From Clostridium sp. Cult1 (GTDB lineage Bacteria; Bacillota; Clostridia; Tissierellales; Tepidimicrobiaceae): a stretch of 64,000 nt of DNA. The notes below the pieces were generated by a model. That model saw nothing but the letters and a program-made list of their open reading frames with translations, did not search any database and was not told the DNA's origin. Positions within the stretch are counted from its first letter, which is position 1. Each line of letters starts with the position of its first letter. The translations under genes and the position numbers were made by a program. Shown here one piece after another: positions 1-10,100 of the stretch. The stretch spans positions 2,123,859 to 2,187,858 of the forward strand of contig NZ_PPXW01000001.1 in assembly GCF_021655095.1 (NCBI RefSeq), read 5' to 3'.

Positions 1-1
1 T

Positions 2-361
2 AAGGTAGGTTATAGGGCTAAATACATTGTGAATACTTCTAAAATGATTAAAAATAAAGAAATAGACTTAGATAAGCTATTCCAACTACCAACGGAAACT
101 GCTAAAGAAATACTAATGAGACTTCCCGGTGTAGGGCCCAAAGTGTCCAACTGTATTTTATTATTTTCTTTAGATAAAAATGAAGCTTTCCCTGTAGATG
201 TATGGGTGAAGAGGGTAATGGAAAATTTATACTTTAACGAGAATACCAGTATTAAAAAGATTTCTGCCTATGCTGAAGAAAACTTTGGTTCTCTTGGGGG
301 ATTTGCCCAACAATATTTATTTTATTATGCTAGAGAATTGGGGATAGGGAAGAAAAAATAA
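2..361 (+). CDS. 8-oxoguanine DNA glycosylase (OGG1 type), C-terminal part
   Basis: The frame is already open at base 2, so the gene starts before the window and the GTG at 29 is internal. The product is the C-terminal HhH-GPD domain of an OGG1-type base-excision glycosylase/AP-lyase that removes 8-oxoguanine. Visible are the entry motif GYRAKYI, the helix-hairpin-helix LPGVGPKVSNCILLF with the conserved Lys, and the catalytic Asp in FPVDVWVKR. The reading continues normally to the TAA. The response regulator begins 9 bp later, so the two may be co-transcribed. The family assignment is firm; full length cannot be judged. Confidence 0.88.
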   Translation, partial: KVGYRAKYIVNTSKMIKNKEIDLDKLFQLPTETAKEILMRLPGVGPKVSNCILLFSLDKNEAFPVDVWVKRVMENLYFNENTSIKKISAYAEENFGSLGGFAQQYLFYYARELGIGKKK

Positions 362-370
362 GGTGATAAA

Positions 371-1060
371 ATGTATAAAGTTTATATAATTGAAGATGAT
401 GAAAAGATTGTATCTCTAACGAAGGACAAGTTAGAAAGATATGGATATATAGTGACTGCCGCTAAAGATTTTTCCAATATAAAAAGGGAATTTCTAGAGG
501 TAGATCCTCATCTGGTCCTACTTGATATAAATCTACCTAATTATGATGGATTCTTTTGGTGTAGAGAGATAAGGACTGTATCCAATGTACCCATTATATT
601 TATTTCAGCTAGATTTTCTGATATGGATCAGGTTATGGCCATAGAAAATGGAGGAGATGATTATATTATAAAACCTTTTTCCTTTGATTTATTATTGGCA
701 AAGGTAAAAGGCGTTATCCGTAGGACCTATGGGGAATATAAGCAGAATGACTCTAAAGATATATATGAAGTGGAAGGGCTGTATCTATATAAAACTCAAA
801 ACGCCATAGAATGGCATAATAATAAAATTGAACTTAGTAAAAGAGAGTTTGCTCTGTTATATATATTATTATCCAACTTAGGAGATATAGTATCTAGAGA
901 AACTCTTTTAGAAGAGCTATGGGACGATATGGATTTTGTTGATGATAATACCCTTTCAGTTAATATAGCTAGACTAAGAAGAAGGTTAGAGGATTTAGGT
1001 ATAAAGGATGCAATTGAAACTAAAAGAGGCCAAGGCTATTCTATGGTAAAAACATGGTAG
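371..1060 (+). CDS. OmpR-family response regulator, BceR-like
   Basis: Two-component response regulator of 229 aa. The receiver domain (about 1-115) has the acidic pocket EDD at 8-10, phospho-acceptor D52 in LLDINLP and the conserved Lys in YIIKPF. The C-terminal OmpR/PhoB winged helix (about 130-226) ends with NIARLRRRL...RGQGY. The AAGGTGAT ribosome site lies directly after the upstream stop. It is followed by a BceS-like kinase and a BceAB-like transporter, so it probably activates the transporter genes when a peptide antibiotic is present. The inducing peptide cannot be read from sequence. Confidence 0.92.
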   Translation: MYKVYIIEDDEKIVSLTKDKLERYGYIVTAAKDFSNIKREFLEVDPHLVLLDINLPNYDGFFWCREIRTVSNVPIIFISARFSDMDQVMAIENGGDDYIIKPFSFDLLLAKVKGVIRRTYGEYKQNDSKDIYEVEGLYLYKTQNAIEWHNNKIELSKREFALLYILLSNLGDIVSRETLLEELWDDMDFVDDNTLSVNIARLRRRLEDLGIKDAIETKRGQGYSMVKTW

Positions 1061-1068
1061 GTGTAAAT

Positions 1069-2139
1069 ATGAAATTTAGAGATTATCTAAAGGATAGGGT
1101 TTTATACTTAATATTTTATTTTATCAATTCAATTTTTGTTATGGTAGTGATGATGCTAGATTTAATCATTAGAAAAGAAAGGGTTGAGATTTCTAATATA
1201 GTCTATGCCCTTGTCTTATCATTGGTTTTTTTAATTCTATTAATCTCTATAGATTATACCAGGAAGAGAAAGTTTTATAATGCTATTAATAATGGATTGA
1301 GAGATAACAAAAGTCTAGAATTCATATTTAATATACCTGATAATATAAGCAAAGAGCATGGTGTTTTTAAAGAACTACTAACAAAGAACTATATGATCTA
1401 TGAGAATACTTTAGATAGATATAGAAGGTTAAATAAGATTCAATTAGATTTTAACAATAGATGGATCCACCAGATGAAAACCCCTATATCTGTAATTAAA
1501 CTTATATTAGAAAATGAAAAGGATAAAAATATAGACCAAAATACTAAGAAGAGCTATGAAAGTATAGAAGAAGAGATAGAAAAGCTGTCAAATGGATTAG
1601 AAATGGCATTATATGCTTTAAGAGTCAATGATTTTGGGCAAGATTTTAGGGTAGAAGAAATAAACATACTGGAAATAGTAAGGAATGTGATAAATGATAA
1701 TAAAAATGCTTTTATTACTAATTCTGTATATCCAAAAATAATTTCAAAAGAAGATAAAAGGATAAAAAGCGATAGAAAATGGATAAAATTCGTTGTAAAT
1801 CAAGTAATCTCTAACAGTATAAAATATACTAAAGTGAAAAAGGATAAGGAAAAATTTATTAAAGTTAAGGTTGAAGAAGAATCTGAAAGAATAATACTTA
1901 CTATAGAAGATACTGGTATTGGTATACCTAGGCAAGATTTAGACAGGGTATTTAATCCCTTTTTTACTGGAGAAAATGGCAGGAGATATAAGGAGTCAAC
2001 GGGCATGGGACTTTATCTTACCAAAGATATAATAAACAGATTAGGTCATGATATATTTATAGAATCCCAAGAGGGAATTGGAACAAAGGTGCATATAATC
2101 TTTTATCAAGGAAGAAATATATACGATTTAGAATCTTAG
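1069..2139 (+). CDS. Intramembrane-sensing histidine kinase, BceS-like
   Basis: Sensor kinase of about 356 aa. Two N-terminal membrane helices (about 10-35 and 42-65) are joined by a very short outside loop, the architecture of BceS-type kinases that take their signal from the partner ABC permease. The phospho-acceptor His is in WIHQMKTPI, followed by N box VISNSIKYT, G1 DTGIGIP and G2 GMGLYL. ATG 1069 is preferred because AGGTG lies 8 bases before it; ATG 1054, overlapping the response-regulator stop, is an alternative that adds 5 residues. Expressed with the regulator upstream. Confidence 0.9.
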   Translation: MKFRDYLKDRVLYLIFYFINSIFVMVVMMLDLIIRKERVEISNIVYALVLSLVFLILLISIDYTRKRKFYNAINNGLRDNKSLEFIFNIPDNISKEHGVFKELLTKNYMIYENTLDRYRRLNKIQLDFNNRWIHQMKTPISVIKLILENEKDKNIDQNTKKSYESIEEEIEKLSNGLEMALYALRVNDFGQDFRVEEINILEIVRNVINDNKNAFITNSVYPKIISKEDKRIKSDRKWIKFVVNQVISNSIKYTKVKKDKEKFIKVKVEEESERIILTIEDTGIGIPRQDLDRVFNPFFTGENGRRYKESTGMGLYLTKDIINRLGHDIFIESQEGIGTKVHIIFYQGRNIYDLES

Positions 2140-2174
2140 TCTTTCAAAATTGTAAGATAATAGATTAGATTGAA

Positions 2175-2209
2175 AGAGAAATCGATGGTAGGATTTCTCT
2201 CGTTTTTTT
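2175..2209 (+). terminator. Intrinsic terminator or attenuator between kinase and ABC genes
   Basis: Perfect 9-bp stem (AGAGAAATC, 2175-2183, with GATTTCTCT, 2192-2200), 8-base loop, then CG and seven T. It separates the two-component genes from the transporter genes, which therefore need their own start or readthrough. A TATAAT lies at 2209-2214 but has no good -35. Confidence 0.8.
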
Positions 2210-2244
2210 ATAATATAGGTAAATATGAATTGGGAGGTAAGAAA

Positions 2245-3012
2245 ATGTCCGTACTAGAAACCAAAAGTTTATCTAAAATATATGGAGGAAAAGGTAAGGG
2301 TATATCTGTTAAAGCTTTAGAAGATTTCAACATGAGTATAAAATCTGGTGAATTCGTTGGAGTAATGGGACCTTCAGGTTCAGGAAAGACTACCCTTTTA
2401 AATATCCTTGCTACTATAGATTCGCCTTCTTCTGGAGAAGTTTTAATAAATGGGCAAAACCCTTACAGATTAAAGGAGGATGATTTAGCCATATTTAGAA
2501 GAAACAATTTAGGATTCATATTCCAAGATTTTAATCTACTAGATACTCTGTCCGTAAAAGAAAATATAATCCTTCCCTTGGTATTAGAAGAAATGAATAG
2601 GAAAGAAATTGAAGAAAAGCTTGATAGTATAGCATCTGTGTTAAATATTAAAGAAATATTAAATAAGAGAACCTACGAAATATCGGGGGGGCAACAACAA
2701 AGGACTGCTTGTGCTAGGGCCCTTATAAATGATCCTGCAATAATTTTGGCCGATGAACCAACTGGAAATTTAGATTCTAAAGCATCTTTTGATTTGATGT
2801 CTTCTTTAGAGAAAATAAATAGAGAAAAGAATGGAACAATAGTTATGGTAACCCATGATGCCTTTGCTGCAAGTTTCTGCAATAGGATAATAATGATTAA
2901 GGATGGAAAGTTCTTCACGGAATTAGTTAAAAAATCTAATAGGCAGGCATTTTTCAACGAGATATTAGATGCATTATCCCTTCTTGGAGGTGGATATAAT
3001 GAAGTTATCTAA
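2245..3012 (+). CDS. ABC transporter ATP-binding protein, BceA-like
   Basis: ATPase of 255 aa of the MacB/BceA class, pairing with the FtsX-type permease that follows. Walker A is GPSGSGKTT, the Q loop lies in FIFQDFNLLD, the signature is SGGQQQR and Walker B is IILADEPTGNLD. The start is ATG 2245, with GGGAGG 8 bases upstream; an in-frame ATG at 2170 lies inside the terminator hairpin and is rejected. The 3' end overlaps the permease gene by 14 bp, implying coupled translation. The pair probably removes or frees a cell-wall-targeting peptide antibiotic from its membrane target. Confidence 0.92.
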   Translation: MSVLETKSLSKIYGGKGKGISVKALEDFNMSIKSGEFVGVMGPSGSGKTTLLNILATIDSPSSGEVLINGQNPYRLKEDDLAIFRRNNLGFIFQDFNLLDTLSVKENIILPLVLEEMNRKEIEEKLDSIASVLNIKEILNKRTYEISGGQQQRTACARALINDPAIILADEPTGNLDSKASFDLMSSLEKINREKNGTIVMVTHDAFAASFCNRIIMIKDGKFFTELVKKSNRQAFFNEILDALSLLGGGYNEVI

Positions 3013-4954
3013 TATGGCGGTAAAAAATGTTAAGGGAAATTTATATAGATATATAATGTACTGTTTAAGTAATGCTTTTGCAGTTACAGCTTTCTTTATA
3101 TTCGCAAACTTTGTATTTCATCCAGCAGTAGATGTAAGAACTGCTGATGGGCATCCCGTTGTAAGGATGGGGGCTGCTAACGGTATGATAATTAGCCAAG
3201 TCATAATAGTAATATTTTCTATACTATTTGTAGGCTATTCTACTTCCATATTTTTAAAATCAAGGGGAAAAGAATTTGGACTTCTATCCTTATATGGAAT
3301 GACCAGAAAGCAGATAAAGAAATATGTCCTTATAGAAAATACAATAATATCAATCTTATCCATAGGAACAGGAATATTAACAGGGATTGTGTTTTCAAAG
3401 TTATTCTTCATGATAATGGAAAGTTTTTTAGGCTTAGCATTACCATTAAATATATCCTTAAAAGCTTTAGGTTTAAGTCTAGTAGTCTTTTTTACCTTGT
3501 TTGAGATAATTAGCATAATTATGCTATTTCATATAAAAGATAAGGAGATAATAGAGCAACTAAAATCTAGTAAAATACCTAAGACAATACCTAAATTTTC
3601 TAAACCTAAGGCTATGCTAGGGATTGTGTTGCTTTTGATAGGCTATATCACTGCCTGGATTGTCCAAGGTATTGCTGTACCTTTAGCTATGATACCAGTA
3701 ACATTAATAGTAATAATAGGCACCTACTTTTTATTTACTCAGTTTAGTATAGCTGTGGCTAATAAAATACTAATGAATGAAAGTATATTGTATAAGAAAA
3801 CTAATTTAGTAGCTTATTCACAAATGATTTTTAAATTGCAAGATACGGCTAAGGTATTGTTTTTAGCCTCTATATTAGGTGCAATAACTTTCACTGCTAC
3901 AGGCACTATTTTTTCATTCTACACTGAAAGTACCCGATTTACAGGTTTAAATACCATTCATGATATGGCAATAATGCAAAGAGGAGAAACTTTAGAAGAT
4001 GAGGTAGCGGATAGTATAGAAGAAATATTTAAAAAAGAGGATATTAAAACAAATACAATCCACAAAATAAAAGGAGCAGTGCTTTCAAATTTTACAACAG
4101 AAGGGACAGGAAAAGAACAATTTGTGGTAATATCCAATACAGACTATAATAAAATTGCCCAGTCTATAGGAGGAAAACCAATACAAATTAAAGAAAATGA
4201 AATAGTATATAATTTTCCTCATAATACTGATCAAACTATGTTGTCAGATAAAATTAGTGAAGAGGATAGGCATACTAATTGGGATGAAATAGTTTTAAAC
4301 ATAAATGGAGAGGGAATGAAGTTTAAACTAGACAAGGAAGTCCATGGTAGCATTATGGCATTGCCCAGTCTTGGTTATTATGATGCTTTAATTTTGAATG
4401 ATAAGGATTTTGATTATGCAATTAAAAACACTAAAGAAAAGGATTTGTTCTTATTCCATGGGTTTAAATTGGAAAATTGGCGAGGGTCCTATGAAGCTTC
4501 TATGGAAATAAGAAAAGTGTTAGGGGATAGATACGAAAGGAGCTTTTATTCAAAGGTGATGCCCTATAGAGAAGTAAAAAGACTTTATGGCTTGATTTTA
4601 TTTATTGGATTTTTCATAGCTTTCCTATTTCTTATAGCATCAGGAAGTATAATATACTTTAAATTATTTAATGAAATAAAACAGGATGGAATAGAATATG
4701 GTATATTAAATAAGATAGGTACTAAGAAGAAAGAAATAAATAAGATAATAACCAAACAAATTGGGATTATATTCTTCTTACCTTTTGTAGTTAGTACATT
4801 CCATTCTTTCTTTGCTCTTAAGTCCCTTTCAAACTTACTGGAAGGCAGTTTGTTCAAAAACGGATTGATAATTATGCTAGGATATTCAATATTCCAAATA
4901 CTATATTTTGTAGCTATACGGGCAATCTATATTAATAGATTAAAATATAATTAA
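2999..4954 (+). CDS. ABC transporter permease, BceB-like (FtsX domains)
   Basis: Permease of 651 aa with the BceB layout: an N-terminal helix, FtsX-like helix bundles, a large extracellular region (about 310-530) between membrane segments, and C-terminal helices. This extracellular domain is where BceB proteins bind the peptide antibiotic and signal to the kinase. ATG 2999 has GGAGGTGG directly upstream and overlaps the ATPase gene. The sequence starts MKLSNMAVKNVKGN, typical of the family. The ligand is unknown. Confidence 0.9.
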   Translation: MKLSNMAVKNVKGNLYRYIMYCLSNAFAVTAFFIFANFVFHPAVDVRTADGHPVVRMGAANGMIISQVIIVIFSILFVGYSTSIFLKSRGKEFGLLSLYGMTRKQIKKYVLIENTIISILSIGTGILTGIVFSKLFFMIMESFLGLALPLNISLKALGLSLVVFFTLFEIISIIMLFHIKDKEIIEQLKSSKIPKTIPKFSKPKAMLGIVLLLIGYITAWIVQGIAVPLAMIPVTLIVIIGTYFLFTQFSIAVANKILMNESILYKKTNLVAYSQMIFKLQDTAKVLFLASILGAITFTATGTIFSFYTESTRFTGLNTIHDMAIMQRGETLEDEVADSIEEIFKKEDIKTNTIHKIKGAVLSNFTTEGTGKEQFVVISNTDYNKIAQSIGGKPIQIKENEIVYNFPHNTDQTMLSDKISEEDRHTNWDEIVLNINGEGMKFKLDKEVHGSIMALPSLGYYDALILNDKDFDYAIKNTKEKDLFLFHGFKLENWRGSYEASMEIRKVLGDRYERSFYSKVMPYREVKRLYGLILFIGFFIAFLFLIASGSIIYFKLFNEIKQDGIEYGILNKIGTKKKEINKIITKQIGIIFFLPFVVSTFHSFFALKSLSNLLEGSLFKNGLIIMLGYSIFQILYFVAIRAIYINRLKYN

Positions 4955-4959
4955 ACTAG

Positions 4960-4990
4960 GGAACAACCACAAGGTTGTTTCTTATTTTTT
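4960..4990 (+). terminator. Terminator of the Bce-like module
   Basis: Stem GAACAACC (4961-4968) with GGTTGTTT (4973-4980), one G-T pair and a 4-base loop, followed by a T-rich tail. Ends transcription after the permease gene. Confidence 0.75.
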
Positions 4991-5066
4991 TCTAGAAAAA
5001 TCATCTTAAATAGTGTATTCTTAATTTATATATATAATTTAACTTAGGATAAAGGTGGGACAATTT

Positions 5067-5756
5067 ATGTTAGGAACTATAGTTAATTCTGTTGTAATTA
5101 TTTTAGGAAGTATATTTGGAATAATTATAAAACAAGGTATAAAGGACCATTACAAAAAAACTATTATGGATGGGGTAGGTCTTTCAGTCATAATTATTGG
5201 AATAATAGGTGCAATAAAAACTGAAAATACTATTCTGGTGATTATAAGTGTGGTCTTAGGAAGTTTAATTGGAGAAATTATAGGTGTTGAAAAGAAACTC
5301 AATAGTTTAGGAGATAAAATGGAAAAAAGGTTTGGTAAAGGAGATTCTAATTTTTCTAAAGGATTTGTAACGGCGTCTTTAGTCTATTGTGTAGGAGCTA
5401 TGGCCATAGTAGGTTCTTTAGAAAGTGGACTATTAAATGACCATAATACCCTTTTTGCTAAATCTATATTAGATGGCATTTCTTCTATAATATTTGCTTC
5501 TACCTTGGGAATAGGAGTTGCCTTTTCTGCTATAGCTGTTTTAATATATCAAGGGTTAATTACCATATTGGCTACATATTTAAAAGATCTTTTAACACCA
5601 GAAGTAATACTTGAAATGTCTGCAGTTGGTGGGATCCTCATTATGGCCATAGGAATAAATATATTGGAATTGAAAAAAATAAAAGTGGGAAATATGTTAC
5701 CAGCTATTTTTATTCCATTAATATACTATTTTTCAACCTCAATTTTTGGCCTTTAA
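5067..5756 (+). CDS. DUF554 family membrane protein
   Basis: Hydrophobic protein of 229 aa with about seven membrane segments. The N-terminus MLGTIVNS, the stretch SLIGEIIGVEKKL and the repeated glycine-rich helices match the DUF554 (YdfK-like) family, whose biochemical role is not established. ATG 5067 is chosen because AGGTGGGA sits about 7 bases before it and because family members begin MLGT; a GTG at 5055 would add four residues. It is a single gene with a terminator before it and the groES promoter region after it. Confidence 0.85.
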   Translation: MLGTIVNSVVIILGSIFGIIIKQGIKDHYKKTIMDGVGLSVIIIGIIGAIKTENTILVIISVVLGSLIGEIIGVEKKLNSLGDKMEKRFGKGDSNFSKGFVTASLVYCVGAMAIVGSLESGLLNDHNTLFAKSILDGISSIIFASTLGIGVAFSAIAVLIYQGLITILATYLKDLLTPEVILEMSAVGGILIMAIGINILELKKIKVGNMLPAIFIPLIYYFSTSIFGL

Positions 5757-5856
5757 ACATTATAAGGATTCAGTTGATATTTAATAAAAAACGGAGCAAA
5801 GCTATAAAAGATTAGAAAAAATAGGATTATTAATGAAATTTAAGGAAATATAAGAC

Positions 5857-5926
5857 TTGATTCTCTTTTTTTTATTAAGTAACATTATAACTGTACATAT
5901 TAGCACTCAACAACGATGAGTGCTAA
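5857..5926 (+). promoter_or_regulatory. groESL promoter region with CIRCE operator (HrcA site)
   Basis: Bases 5900-5926 are an exact CIRCE element: TTAGCACTC, 9-base spacer, GAGTGCTAA. HrcA repressor binds this and releases it on heat shock. Just upstream TTGATT (5857-5862) with TAACAT 17 bases later (5880-5885) gives a plausible, weak sigma-A promoter that would place CIRCE at the start of the transcript. Confidence 0.93.
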
Positions 5927-5966
5927 TAAAATGGAAAAATTTATTAGAATATAAGGAGGTAGTAAT

Positions 5967-6248
5967 ATGAACCTTAAACCTTTAGGAGACAGAGTAGTTA
6001 TTAAGTTAGTTGAAGCAGAGGAGAAGACTAAATCAGGTATTGTTTTACCAAGCTCTGCTAAGGAACAACCACAAATGGCTGAAGTGGTTGCTATAGGAGC
6101 AGATATACTTAATGATGATAAGAAAAAGGATCAAATTAAAGTAAATGATAGGGTAATATTTTCTAAATATGCTGGAACAGAAGTAAAAATAGATGGAGCA
6201 GAATATACAATACTTAAATTAAATGATATTTTAGCGGTAGTTGAGTAA
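5967..6248 (+). CDS. groS: Co-chaperonin GroES
   Basis: Co-chaperonin of 93 aa, the normal length, that caps the GroEL cavity. It begins [14 protein letters not shown], carries the mobile-loop region [16 protein letters not shown] and ends [18 protein letters not shown] precedes the ATG, and the CIRCE element lies 40 bp upstream. It is in an operon with groEL, but the spacer to groEL is an unusual 180 bp holding a repeat-like element. Confidence 0.98.
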   Translation: MNLKPLGDRVVIKLVEAEEKTKSGIVLPSSAKEQPQMAEVVAIGADILNDDKKKDQIKVNDRVIFSKYAGTEVKIDGAEYTILKLNDILAVVE

Positions 6249-6283
6249 TACAATTCACAATGTAGGATTAACAATTGAAAAAA

Positions 6284-6382
6284 TGTCATTCTGAGTGTTA
6301 GAGAAGAATTTGTTTTTTAAAAGATAAGGCTCTTAGATAGAGAGGTTGATTTTGTCTATCTTAGGCGAAAATAGGGAATGAC
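6284..6382. repeat. Possible miniature interspersed repeat between groES and groEL
   Basis: A 99-bp segment is bounded by exact 7-bp inverted ends, GTCATTC (6285-6291) and GAATGAC (6376-6382). The left end, TGTCATTCTGAG followed by GAAGAAT, resembles the ends of mobile non-coding repeats common in clostridial genomes. The middle is not strongly palindromic, so if it is such an element it has degraded. Only one copy was seen in this window. Confidence 0.35.
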
Positions 6383-6405
6383 TTTTGTGTTGTTTCAAAA
6401 CTTGA

Positions 6406-8064
<1,659 letters not shown>

Positions 8065-8072
8065 TTTTAATT

Positions 8073-8106
8073 AAAACCTCTGAGGAAACTCAGAGGTTTT
8101 AATTTC
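8073..8106 (+). terminator. groESL terminator
   Basis: Perfect 12-bp stem AAAACCTCTGAG (8073-8084) with CTCAGAGGTTTT (8089-8100) and a GAAA tetraloop, followed by AATTTC. It could also end minus-strand transcription. Confidence 0.9.
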
Positions 8107-8111
8107 TTATA

Positions 8112-8429
8112 TTATTTACTAAATATTGATTCCTCCCAACAACCAAAAGCAATTCTTCCCCTAGTTGTTAATTCTGGATTCTCAGGATTATATAAAAATA
8201 TTAAGAAAGAACCACCTGGCGGGAAAATAAATTTTCCCTGTTCATCATCTACAATAGTGGTTTCAGGTTGTCCTCATCATATAAAAGCTTTAATGCCTCC
8301 CATTGGGTCTCCAGATACATTCGTTGCATATTGTAATTTAACTTTAGGTATTAGAAAGGGATATATAGCTAAATTGATAGGTACAGCAACTTGGTATTCT
8401 ATAGATAACTTACTGAAAATATGTAAAGT
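8112..8429 (-). pseudogene. Frameshifted, 5'-truncated remnant of an unrecognised protein
   Basis: On the minus strand the first segment (from 8429) reads QVAVPINLAIYPFLIPK, then NVSGDPMGGIKALYDE. Near 8266-8280 the sense continues in another frame as DDEQGKFIFPPGGSFLIF and ends LTTRGRIAFGCWEES to the TAA at 8112-8114. Both segments have protein-like composition and join only across a one-base shift. No start codon lies upstream because a TGA sits at 8430-8432. The family was not recognised. A plus-strand open frame in the same place is the shadow of this remnant. Confidence 0.6.
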
Positions 8430-8503
8430 TCACTTGACAAAAGCTATAATAAAGAATAGGATATATGTAAAGTATATTTTACGTACAGAGGTGATTTAAT
8501 GAT

Positions 8504-8713
8504 ATGGAAAATAAATTAAAGGAGGTTAGAACATCAAGAGGTATTAGTCAAGAAGATTTGGCAGAGGCCCTTGAAGTCTCTAGGCAAACCATTAGTTCAT
8601 TGGAGAATGGTAGATATAACCCTTCTATCCTTCTAGCATTTAAGATAGCCCGTTATTTTGGAATGAGTATAGAAGATATTTTTATTTATGAGGAGGATGA
8701 AAGTGGAAGATAA
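8504..8713 (+). CDS. Small XRE-family transcriptional regulator
   Basis: A 69-aa protein that is almost only a helix-turn-helix: KLKEVRTSRGISQEDLAEAL, then SRQTISSLENGRYNPSI, with the family ending FGMSIEDIFIYEED. This is the compact YgzD-type cytoplasmic regulator often paired with a membrane protein. The next gene overlaps its 3' end by 11 bp, so the two are translationally coupled. Targets are unknown; self-regulation is likely by analogy. Confidence 0.9.
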   Translation: MENKLKEVRTSRGISQEDLAEALEVSRQTISSLENGRYNPSILLAFKIARYFGMSIEDIFIYEEDESGR

Positions 8714-9119
8714 ATTGAAGAAGAGAAAAGTTAAAAGGTTTATTTTTATTTTAATTTCTTTACTCCTAGGCGGAATTATATATGCCCTATTATTTGATAA
8801 TAGTAATCAGATATCAAGATTTATGTTTCCAGTTTTTTTTGGTTTTTTACTCAATGCGCTATTGGATCTTTATGAATACAGAAAACATCCTAAATTAAAA
8901 GAGAAAGAAAAGCAATTGGAAAAAGATGAAAGGCTTATAATGATTAAATATAAATCTGCTTATGTTACTCATAATATTACGATATTCATTTTGGCTATAT
9001 ATTATATTGTTACCATAGCCAAACAGAATGAAAAGTTGAGTATTTATATAATAGCTATAATGCTCTTTATGATTATAGTTAAGAGAGTAAATCAATATTA
9101 TTGGAATAGGAAAATATAA
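8703..9119 (+). CDS. Four-helix membrane protein coupled to the XRE regulator
   Basis: About 138 aa with four predicted membrane helices (near RFIFILISLLLGGIIY, FMFPVFFGFLLNALL, NITIFILAIYYIVTI and LSIYIIAIMLFMII) and a charged loop between helices 2 and 3. GTG 8703 is chosen because AGGAGG (8691-8696) lies 6 bases before it; ATG 8697 touches the ribosome site. No function is known, but small membrane proteins next to YgzD-type regulators are a recurring pair in Firmicutes. Confidence 0.75.
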   Translation: MEDKLKKRKVKRFIFILISLLLGGIIYALLFDNSNQISRFMFPVFFGFLLNALLDLYEYRKHPKLKEKEKQLEKDERLIMIKYKSAYVTHNITIFILAIYYIVTIAKQNEKLSIYIIAIMLFMIIVKRVNQYYWNRKI

Positions 9120-9143
9120 TCTATCTTGAAGGAGGCAAAAAAT

Positions 9144-9572
9144 ATGAATATTCTAATCAGCGCCTGTTTATTAGGAGTAAATTGTAGATATGATGGAGAA
9201 AGTAAGTTCATGGAAAAGATACATTCTCTAAAGGATAAATACCATTTAGTTCCCGTATGTCCTGAAATATTCGGGGGATTAGCAACCCCGCGAGATCCAG
9301 CGGAAATAATAGGAGATAAGGTATTTACTAAAAATGGAGAAGATGTAACTGAAAATTATAAAACAGGAGCTAAGGAGGTCTTAAAGCTTGCCAAATTCTA
9401 TGGCTGCAAACTAGCCATCTTAAAAGAAAGAAGCCCTTCCTGTGGATATGGGAAAATATATGATGGAACATTTTCTGGCAGATTAACAGATGGTAATGGC
9501 GTAACTGCAGAATTATTGACCGAAAATGGAATAAGGATTGTAGGTGAATCGGAAATAGAATCATTGCTCTAA
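9144..9572 (+). CDS. DUF523 family protein (YbbK-like)
   Basis: A 142-aa protein beginning MNILISACLLGVNCRYDG, the hallmark of DUF523, with CPEIFGGLATPRDPAE and KERSPSCGYGKIYDG including conserved cysteines. ATG 9144 follows AAGGAGG (9130-9136) at 7 bases. The family is widespread and of unknown biochemical role; the cysteine pattern suggests metal or iron-sulfur binding, which is inference. It follows the XRE/membrane pair by 24 bp. Confidence 0.88.
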   Translation: MNILISACLLGVNCRYDGESKFMEKIHSLKDKYHLVPVCPEIFGGLATPRDPAEIIGDKVFTKNGEDVTENYKTGAKEVLKLAKFYGCKLAILKERSPSCGYGKIYDGTFSGRLTDGNGVTAELLTENGIRIVGESEIESLL

Positions 9573-9814
9573 TTTACATCAATACTGGCAATGGGTTTAG
9601 AAAGTGAGTACATTAGTAATTTTATGTATCTTAGTTTTGTGGCATATTCTTTATAAATATTTTTACTTTTACGTAAGTTTACGATATATTTGGGAAGAAC
9701 GCTACCTCCAATATCCATGCTTTTTTTATTTAATAAAAATGACTAATCGGAATGGGACAGTAGGTCTGACCCTTTGTCCTATGAAAAAATTTATTATGGA
9801 ATGGGTAAATTATT
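9573..9814. other. Non-coding stretch with a small G/C hairpin
   Basis: No supported gene. A 72-codon plus-strand open frame here has no ribosome site and no family features. Around 9754-9779 an otherwise AT-rich sequence contains GGGACAG ... GGTCTGACC ... TGTCC, a short nested inverted repeat resembling transposase-associated (REP-like) repeats of Firmicutes; this is only a resemblance. Confidence 0.3.
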
Positions 9815-9916
9815 ATGTATGAATACAAATTTGTTAAGGTAAAATTGAGTGCACCTCCAACAGTTGGTTATGGAGTTACGGGTTATTATGAATTTATATT
9901 TGAAAGACAAATTTAA
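9815..9916 (+). pseudogene. DUF4177 gene with internal deletion
   Basis: A 33-codon frame begins MYEYKFVKVKL and ends SAPPTVGYGVTGYYEF...FERQI. These are the first and last strands of a DUF4177 protein; the central helix (normally about 25-30 residues containing EEYAKEGW) is missing, and the two ends are joined in frame. No good ribosome site precedes the ATG. It reads as a deletion remnant rather than a working mini-protein. Confidence 0.55.
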
Positions 9917-10027
9917 GATACATCATTTGCGAAATATTTCATAGCTACAATTGAAGGAATATTTAGTATAAACTTTAATAATACATATCTGCTACTTACA
10001 TAATACAACAATAAACTATTTTATCCC

Positions 10028-10056
10028 TTGAATTATTTCAAATTTCCTAATATAAT
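10028..10056 (+). promoter_or_regulatory. Sigma-A promoter of azlCD
   Basis: TTGAAT (10028-10033), 17-base spacer, TATAAT (10051-10056). A transcript would start near 10063, giving a leader of about 38 bases to azlC. Confidence 0.65.
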
Positions 10057-10100
10057 ATTAGTAATTTTCATTACATTAAAGTAGAGAAGGGCGATGGTTA

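Noticed and set aside
8257-8499. Plus-strand 80-codon frame
   Set aside because: Antisense to a clearer protein-like remnant; no ribosome site.
9604-9822. 72-codon plus-strand frame
   Set aside because: No ribosome site, no domain, covers a non-coding hairpin.
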